Source: Symbiodinium natans (lineage: Eukaryota; Sar; Dinophyceae; Suessiales; Symbiodiniaceae). Taken from it: a stretch of 64,000 nt of DNA. The translations under genes were made by a program, and so were the position numbers. The notes under the pieces were generated by a model. It was not told the origin of the DNA, did no database searches, and saw only the letters and a program-made list of their open reading frames with translations. The stretch spans positions 126,001 to 190,000 of the forward strand of contig CAJNDS010000036.1 in assembly GCA_905221605.1 (NCBI GenBank). The letters run 5' to 3'. Below, piece by piece: positions 43,501 through 52,500 of this stretch; position 1 is the first letter of the stretch, and the number at the start of each line of letters is the position of its first letter.

Positions 43501-46500
43501 CCTGTCGGTTAACGTCTATAGGGTCGATAGGGCCTCTATAAGGTCTAGGGCCTGCAAGATTTGGTACTTATGGCTCAGGGTCTAAGGTGTTAGGGGGGTG
43601 AGGGTTCAGGGCCAGGGGTTAGGGTCCAGGGTTGAGGTTACCCCCCTCAACCCTACAACCCCTGAACCCTAAATCACCCCGAAATCCTAAAGCCGCTAAA
43701 CCCTTAAGCCCTTAAAGCCCCTAAATCCTCAACCCCCCAGAGCCTAAGTGGGGGTTTAGAAGCAACCTAAACCCCAAACCCTAAACCCAGGACTTACGTT
43801 CTGCGTCCGCCTGCTCCTGCCGCCGCCGCGCTGCCTCCTCTTCCTAGGTGTCCCAGAGAAAACAGCACAGGGGCCCCTTTTTGTTAGAGTTTAGGGTTTA
43901 GGGTTTAGGGCTGAGGGTTGAGGGTTTAGGGTTTAGCCCTTTGACACCCTCAAGGGAACACCACATAAGACTTCAAAAAAGGAGTAAGGATACCCCTAAA
44001 CCCTAAACCCTAAACCCTACACCCTACACCCTAAACCCTAAACCCTAAACCCTAAACCCTAAACCCTAAACCCCTTGGAGTACTAACTGGGCAGCCCAGC
44101 TTCTGCTCTCTTGTCGTGCTCGGCTTGCTGGACCGCCTTGCGGCGGCTGGCAGCGTCCTCTATATATCCCCAACCCTTATGGGGGGTTTAGGGTTTAGGG
44201 TTTAGGGTTTAGGGCTTAGGGTTTAGGGTTTAGGATTTAGGGTTTAGGGTTTAGGGTTTAGGGCTTGGGGCTTGGGGTTTGGGGTTTAGGGTTTGGGGTT
44301 TAGGGATACTAGGGGTTCCTTGTTGGGGTCCTTATGATAAAGGAATCCAGAATTAGGGAGTCCATAATATCAAGGGTCCCTTAGTTTCGGAAAAAAACCT
44401 TGTAGGACCGGAATGAACCAGATATTTCCAAGATGCCCTGGTTCTCCCTTGGGCTTTACATAAAACACACAAATCAAAACATACTTCATAAGGCTGGAAT
44501 ACTACGGTTTTATAGCTATATATGTATACAAACAATAACACATAACATACTTCTTACAAGTGAACCCTAAACCCTAAACCCTAAACCCGAAACCCTAAAC
44601 CCTAAACCCTAAACCTCTCCTGCACCGGCTCAAAGGCCGAGTCGAAGTCCACCGAGGCGTCGTCCTCGTCGGCATCGCCAGGCGGATCCCGGCGTCCGTG
44701 CGCGGGCGGCCCGATGCTACTCAAGTTGAGCGGAGAAGACCTAGGGTTTAGGGTTTAGGGTTTAGGGTTTAGGGTTTAGGGATCTAGGTGCTACTCAGAG
44801 GAGAAGACCTTCAACTCCACACGATTTAGGTTTTAGGGTTTTAGGGTTTAGGGGATTAAGGTTTCTGGGATTTCGGGTTTATGGATTTTAGGGTTTTGGG
44901 TTTTAGGGTTTTAGGGGTTTGGGGTTTAGAGACAACTGGAGCGGACATGGTCACTCAAGTTGAGAGGAGAAAGCTTTGCAACGGCCATGCTGTTTTGGTT
45001 GTCGATTTGAAGCAAGGCGGTTTAGGGTTTAGGGTTTAGGGTTTCGGGTTTAGGTTTTAGGTTTTAGGGTCCCCGACGAGCCCGAAACCTGCAACACATC
45101 TTGCAACCGACATTCCCCGCAGTCTGAGACCCGCACAAGAGACCCAAGCCCCTCGACTGCAGACCCTAAACCCGCTGAATCAGACAAACATCCTGAACCC
45201 ATATACCCCCCTGAAAACCTGAACCAAAAAACCCACAAAGCAAACCCTGAACCGCGCCTAAATGGGACAAGGGGCCTAAACCCTAAACCCTAAACCCTAA
45301 ACCCTAAACCCTAAACCCTAAACCCTAAACCCTAAACCCTAAACCCTAAACCCTAAACCCTGAAACCCTAAATCCTAAACCCTAAACCCTGAAACCTGAA
45401 ACCCTAAACCCTAAACCCTAAACCCTAAACCCTAAACCCTAAACCCTAAACCCTAAACCCTAAACCCTAAACCCTAAACCCTAAACCCTAAACCCTAACG
45501 AACTGGGACAAAGGGCTCGGACTGCGCACCGGCGCCAGCGGCCCCGCCCCGTCGCGTGAGCGGCGTGAGGCCCAAGCTGCCGGCAAGCCGCCCCTCGATG
45601 TTCAGCACCTTTTGTTGAGGGGTTTAGGGTTTAGGGCTAGGGTTTAGGGTTTAGGGTTTAGGGTTTAGGGTTTAGAGGTTTAGAAGATTAGGGTTTGGGT
45701 TTAGGGTCCGCCGACCCTGGCGGCGTGTTGGAAAAGGAGGTGAAAACCTCCCTTTCCCCCCCACGGGGGGTACCCCGCCAGGAGGAACAGGCCACCCACA
45801 CCGCGTAAACTCATGGACCATAGGCGTTTTCGCACAGGGCATAGGGGCTCTTTCCCTACCCCCCCCCCTACCCCCCCCCCCCCCCCACCCCCCCCCCCCC
45901 CCTACCCCCCCCCCACCCACCTACCCCCCCCCCCAACAGGAACCGCAAACCAAATCACCAAACCCCAAACCTTAAACTTGTTCTCCTGCGGGGTCGGCGG
46001 CTTGAGCCGGAGGCTCTTAAATTTAGGGCTACTTGGAGGTTCGTGGGTAGTTGTAAGGAGGGTCAGAAGTAGGGTATCTATACGTATAACCTTACTTAGG
46101 GTACTTGTAGCCTTACTTACCTATAACTACCCATGAACCTCCGTGCAAGAGCTTAGGGCTTTAGGGCGTTTAAGGTTCAGAGTTTTAGGGGTTTATGGCT
46201 TCAGGGGTTTCAGGGGTTTGGGGCTGTTGGGGTCTTAGAGGTCCAAGGCTGTATGCTTTCGGGCTCAGCGTTTCTTAGGGGGCAAGCGGGGCTTGCAATG
46301 AGGTCGGGTTTATTGGGGGTTTTGGGTTTATAGGGTTTATAGGGTTTATGGGGTTTATGGGGTTTATAGGGTTTCTAGGGTTTATAGGTTTTATAGGGTT
46401 TATGGGGTTTATGGGGTTTATAGGGTTTTATAGGGTTTATAGGGTTTACAGGGTTTACAGGGTTTAGGGTTTCGTAGCCCAGATCCCCACCTGGCGCTCC

Positions 46501-49500
46501 ACGCTCGTGAGGTTGTCGGCCAGCTGCCTTTGCGCGTCCTCCAGGTTGTTCACCTTACTGTTCATTCGCCGGGAATGAGGGAATGAGGTACCCTACATAA
46601 TCCCTGAAAAGGGACCCTAAACCCTAAATAAATAAAAAATATATATATACACATACCCTTTATATAGAGATTCTTATAGGGTACCCTAGATAGCCGCTTT
46701 AAGGAATTGTATGGCGATTATATACGGTACCCTAAAAACCTTAAGGGAGTATATGGGGTACCTTTGTTACCCTTCAAGGATATATGTATATATATATATA
46801 TATAGGGTATTATATAGAGCCCGAATTAACAGCAAGTCACGCGCGCGCTCAGGTGCCGGGCGTGGCCCATGGCCATGCTGGCCAAGGGTGCGAGGGCCAC
46901 GGCCTAGGAGGGCCCTTATCATCCCCTAAAAGTACCTCCGAAAAAAAGGGACTGTTGGGCGCAAGTATATAATTCTGAGGTACGTGGACCCTTAGGGATC
47001 CCTTTTGAAAAAGATTCTTAAAAAATAGGATCCTCCTAAGACACACAATAAGGGGAAAATCTAAAAACATCCCTACAGAAGGTTTTCCAACACCCAACAG
47101 AAGGGAAGTTCAGAAATCTCCCTACATAAGGTCTTCTAACACCCAATATACAGGGAACATATGAAAAACAAAAACAAAAAAAAACGATCCCAAGGGCCTT
47201 CCTAGCAGCAGAGTTCTCGGCCACCAGGCCGGGCAGGAGCCTCCGCAGGGCGCTGCTGGGGTCCGACAGCTGCCGCCTCAGCGCCGCCTCCGCCGCCGGC
47301 GTGTCCGCGGACGAAAGCCAGCAGACCTCCCAAAGGGGCCCATGAGGTTCTGTTTATCTATTTATCATTTATGTATACTTTTACTCACAGGAAAAATAAC
47401 GTGTATGTATATACATATATATATATATACACATGTAATAGGACTTAAGAGCCAAAAACCCACAATTTCGTCGGCTCTTCTTATAAAATCCCTTTTCAAG
47501 CCCAAGCATATAGGAGTCTACGAAAATCAGGGAATAGTAGGACTCCCCTTTTCGAAGGAGCCCAAGAAGGCAATTACCCCCTGATTTCGGAAACCCCCCA
47601 GGGTTTAGGGTTTAGGGTTTAGGGTTTAGGGTTATAGGGACCCCTCTTAGAGGTCCAAGTATATACTCTAGAATGATATAGGTACACGGACCCTTTGGAC
47701 CTGCATTCTCTTGTTGGCTTCTGCCGAAAAGCCACGGCCAGAAAACAAAAACAAAACAAAACAAATATAAAACAAAACAAAGCCAAAAACTAGAAGAGGG
47801 ATGGCCCGAAAGCATCGATTTGCCGTGCGTTGACTCCATGCAGTTGACTCTTTGCAGCCGAAGTGTGTGCACTTGGACAAATGTATGCACTTACATGGTT
47901 GCATAGTCACTTGTACACTGCACTTGTCTGATTTGCGATGGTTTTGGAACCAGCGAATTCGGGGACCATGGTATACTTGCGATGCTTGGAACCAGCGAAT
48001 TCGGGGACCATGGTTTTCGCGATGGTTTTTGGAACCAGCGAATTCGGGGACCATGGTTTTTGCGATGGTTTTGGAACCAGCGAATTCGGGGACCATGGTA
48101 TTTGCGATGCTTTGGAAACAGCGAATTCGGGGACCATGGTATTTGCGATGGTTTTGGAACCACGATATTTACGAGGTTTTCGAGGCCCCGGAAGTCGAGT
48201 CCCATGATATTTGCGAGGTTTTCGAGGAATTCGAGTCCCACGATATTTGCGAGGTTTTGGAGGCCCCGGAATTCGAGTCCCACGACATTTGCAAGGGTTT
48301 CGAGGAATTCGAGTCCCGCGATATTTGCGATGGTTTTTTGCGACACGCAAGCTCCGGGTGTCCGCGGCGGGAATGCTATTTGCGAGGTTTTCAAGTATGT
48401 CCGGAATTCCGCTTCCATGCTATTTGCGGTGTTTTCAAGCGCCCAGATGTCCGTACCATGCTATTTGCAGTGTTTTCAAGCGCCCAGATGTCCGTTACCA
48501 TGCTATTTGCGGCGATTTCATGCGCCCAGATGTCCGTTACCACGCTATTTGCGGCGTTTTCAAGCGCCCAGATGTCCGTTACCATGCTATTTGCAGTGTT
48601 TTCAAGCGCCCAGATGTCCGTTACCATGCTATTTGCGGCGATTTCATGCGCCCAGATGTCCGTTACCATGCTATTGGCGGTGTTTTCATTAAACTTGCAG
48701 TGTTTTCAAGCGCCCAGATGTCCGTTACCATGCTATTTGCGGCGTTTTCATGCGCCCAGATGTCCGTTACCATGCTATTTGCGGTGTTTTCAAGCGGCCA
48801 GATGTCCGTTACCATGCTATTTGCGGTGTTTTCAAGCGGCCAGATGTCCGTTACCGTGCTATTTGCGGTGTTTTCAAGCGGCCAGATGTCCGTTACCATG
48901 CTATTTGCGGTGTTTTCAGACGCCCAGGGCGTCCGCAGCGTACTATACGTCTGTACTACAAAAAGTCGACTTTCCAGCCACGGAAGCTCCGCGTGTGCGC
49001 GGCGTACTACGTGAGTACTACAAAAAGTCGACTTTCCAGCCACGGAAGCTCCGGGCGTCCCCGGCGTACTATACGTCTGTACTACAAAAGTCGACTTTCC
49101 AGCCACGGAAGCTCCGCGCGTGCGCGGCGTACTACGTTTGCGCTACAAAGGTCGACTTTCCAGCCACGAAGCTCCGGGCGTCCCCGGCGTACTATACGTC
49201 TGTACTACAAAAGTCGACATTCCAGCTACGGAAGCTCCGCGTGTCCGCGGCGTACTACGTTTGTACTACAAAAATCGACTTTCCAGCCACGGAAGCTCCG
49301 GGCGTCCCCTGCGTACTACATTTGTACTACAAAACTCGATTTTCCAGCCACGGAAGTCCACGGCGTACTACGTCTGTACTACACAAGTCGAAAAACAAAT
49401 GCAAAAAACGCAAAAACACTACGGTTTTAGCACCGCGACCACGCGAAAACCCGCAGAGGGGTTACGTTTGCATGTCAAGAAACGCAAAAACACGAGGGTT

Positions 49501-52500
49501 TTGGCACCGCGCCAACGCCGAAACCCGCAGAGGGGTTACGTTTGTTTGTCAAAAAAGGCCAAAACACGATGGTTTTGGCACCGCGCCAACGCCGAAACCC
49601 GCAGAGGGTTGTCTGCGGCCACGGAAAAAAGTTCCAAAAACGACGGTTTTAGCACCGCGACCCGGCGATCACCCGCAGAGGGTTGTCCGCGGACACAAAG
49701 AAACGTAAAAAAACGACGGTTTTGGCACCGCGACCACGCCGAAACCCGCAGAGGGTTGTCCGCGCAAATCAAGAAACGTAAAAAAAACGACGGTTTTAGC
49801 ACCGCGACCACGCCGAAACCCGCAGAGGGTTGCAATCCCGATTGGCGATGTCAACCCAGCCCGCCGCCTTAGAAAGAGTAATTTTAATTTAGAAATCTAG
49901 GACTGGGTACGAAGGTCTAGTAAATTCTACGTAAATCTAGAAATTTGTATTCACTGATTACTAAACTCTATGCAATTCACTCTATGCAATTCACTCTATG
50001 CACTTCACTCTATGCACTTCACTCTATGCACTTCACTCTATGCACTTCACTCTATGCACTTCACTCTATGCACTTCACTCTATGCACTTCACTCTATGCA
50101 CTTCACTCTATGCACTTCACTCTATGCACTTCACTCTATGCTTCACTCTATGCACTTCACTCTATGCACTTCACTCAATGCACTTCACTCTATGCACTTC
50201 ACTCTATGCACTTCACTCTATGCACTTCAGTCTATGTTGTTGTGTCAGGGGGCTCCGCACGGAAGAACCCTTCGCGATGCTTTCGGGAAAATCAAAACAA
50301 AACCAAACAACAAAAACACACAACAAAACAAAACATGCAGCTCAGTGCTCTGAGTTGAGGCATGCTTAAGGACTGCACGGATGTTGTCCAAGCACTCAAG
50401 CCAAAGCCAAGGCCGATTCCAAAGCCAAAGTCATCCATGGCATGTCCAACAACCCCCTAGTGACCTCAGACCTCTACTGCTTTTTATGGCAAGCAAAAAC
50501 AAAAACTAAACCCTGAACTACCCTAAACCCTAAACCCTAAGCCCTAAGCCCTAAGCCCTAAGCCCTAAACCCTAAACCCTAAACCCTAAAACCCTAAACA
50601 AACAGGGCACCACTGCGGAAACTAACGGACTGCCTGGGCCACGGTTCCGGGGCCCTGGGCCCTGCCACTCTGCCCTTCGGGCAGCCTTGGTAGCCCAGGA
50701 GCCATATTTACAAGAAAGGGTTTAGGGTTTAGGGTTTAGGGTTTAGGGTTTAGGGTTTAGGATTTCATATGCAAAAGGGGATACCCTTTGTTGGGGCTTG
50801 GTTAATTACTTTGTCGGGAAGCCTAGAACCCTAAGCCTCAACCCTAAACCCTAAACCCAGAACCCTCAAAGGGCAAAAGGGTACCACTGGGCCACCGCAA
50901 GCAGCGTGTCCACGCGCAGGAGGTCCACGGGGAGTCCGCGGAGCGCGCTGCGCAGCGTCTCTGAGCTAGACTCGGAGTGCTCCTCCATCCAGTTGAGGGT
51001 GAGCATCATCGTGGAGTTCCTGGGGTTTAGGGTTTAGGGTTTAGGGTTTAGGGTTTAGGGTTTAGGGTTTAGGGTTTAGGGTTTAGGGTTTAGGGTTTAG
51101 GGCTTACGGTTTAAGGTTTAGGGGTTTCGGGTTTCCAGGTGTTTAGGGTTTAGGGGTCTTCAAGGCAGCAAAGGACTGCAAGTTGCTCTGTATACACATT
51201 CCAGGGCAATATCTTAACATCGTGATCTAATAATAGTAATAACACTAAAATACGGATGTACTACTTCAATTCATCAGATCATGATGTAATGTTGTGGTTG
51301 AACTTTAATGGCGAATAGCATGTTACTATAGTCATACAATAATACAAGGGCAGCCTCACTATACCCTAAATCCTAAACCCTAAACCCTAAACACCTATAA
51401 GCCCTAAACCCTAAACCCCTACACCCCTGAAACCCGAAACCCCTAAACTCCTCAACCCCTAAACCCCCCAACCCCTAAACCCTCAAACCCCAAAGGCTCT
51501 GAAGCCCTAAACCCCTAAACCCCTAAACACCGAAACCCCTAAATGCCTGAACCCCTTAACCCCTAGACACCTAGACCCCTAAACCCCTAAACCCCTACAC
51601 CCCTAACACCCCTAACACCCCTAACCCCCCTAACCCCTAGACCCCTAGACCCCTAGACCCCTAAACCCCTAAACCCCTAAACTCCTAAACCCTAAACCCC
51701 CTAAACCCCTAAACCACCCCCCCCAAAAAAACCCTAACCCCTAAACCCTCAACCCTCAACCCTAAACCCTAAACCCTAAAACCTAGCTGGCGATCTAGGA
51801 GGCATGAAGTGCCGAGGAAGGGGCGGAGGCGCGGTGGAAGCGGGTAGGCCACTTGTCTCAAGTCCGCTGATGTCCGTGCTTTCCTTACTTCGCCAGGTTT
51901 AGGATGGTTTAGGGTTTAGGGCTTGGGTTTAGGATGGTTTAGGGTGTAGGGCTAGGGTTTAGGGTTTAGGGTTTAGGGTTTAGGGTTTAGGGTTTAGGGT
52001 TTAGGGTTTAGGGTTAGGGTTTAGGGTTTAGGGTTTAGGGTTTAGGGTTTAGGGTTTAGGGTTTAGGGTTTAGGGTTTAGGGTTTAGGGTTTAGGGTTTA
52101 GGGTTTAGGGTTTAGGGTTTAGGGTTTAGGGTTTAGGGTTTGGGGTTTGGGGTTTGGGGTTTAGGGTTTAGGGTTTAGGGTTTAGGGTTTAGGGTTTAGG
52201 GTTTAGGGTTTAGGGCTAGGGTTTAGGGTTTAGTGCTTAGGGTTTAGGGCTTCTAATAAGCTCCGCATGAGCGCCTAAGCGGGCATGCTGATCGTCATCT
52301 CTAGCCCAAAGAAAGTCGTTTGTTGTCTGCTTGTGTATAGGGTCCTTGGTTAAAACGATGGGGGACTAAACCCTGAACCCCTATGGGCCTTAAAGGTTTT
52401 TGATTAGGAGCTTGCGGCTTTTAAGGAAACCCACACCCTAAACCCTAAACCCTGAACCCTGAACCCTAAACCCTACGGCATCTTAAGGGGATTTAAGGAT

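Noticed and set aside
45672-46136. Gly- or Pro-rich frames over the C-run field
   Set aside because: Homopolymer C/G translation with no other coding sign.
47852-49872. Long open frames (up to 618 codons) on both strands across the minisatellite block
   Set aside because: They are produced by a repeat unit of 42 bp, a multiple of three, and are open in several frames and both strands; composition follows the repeat, not a protein.
49945-50369. Three overlapping frames over the 14-bp array
   Set aside because: A 14-bp unit without stops opens all three frames; the predicted peptides are pure repeats.
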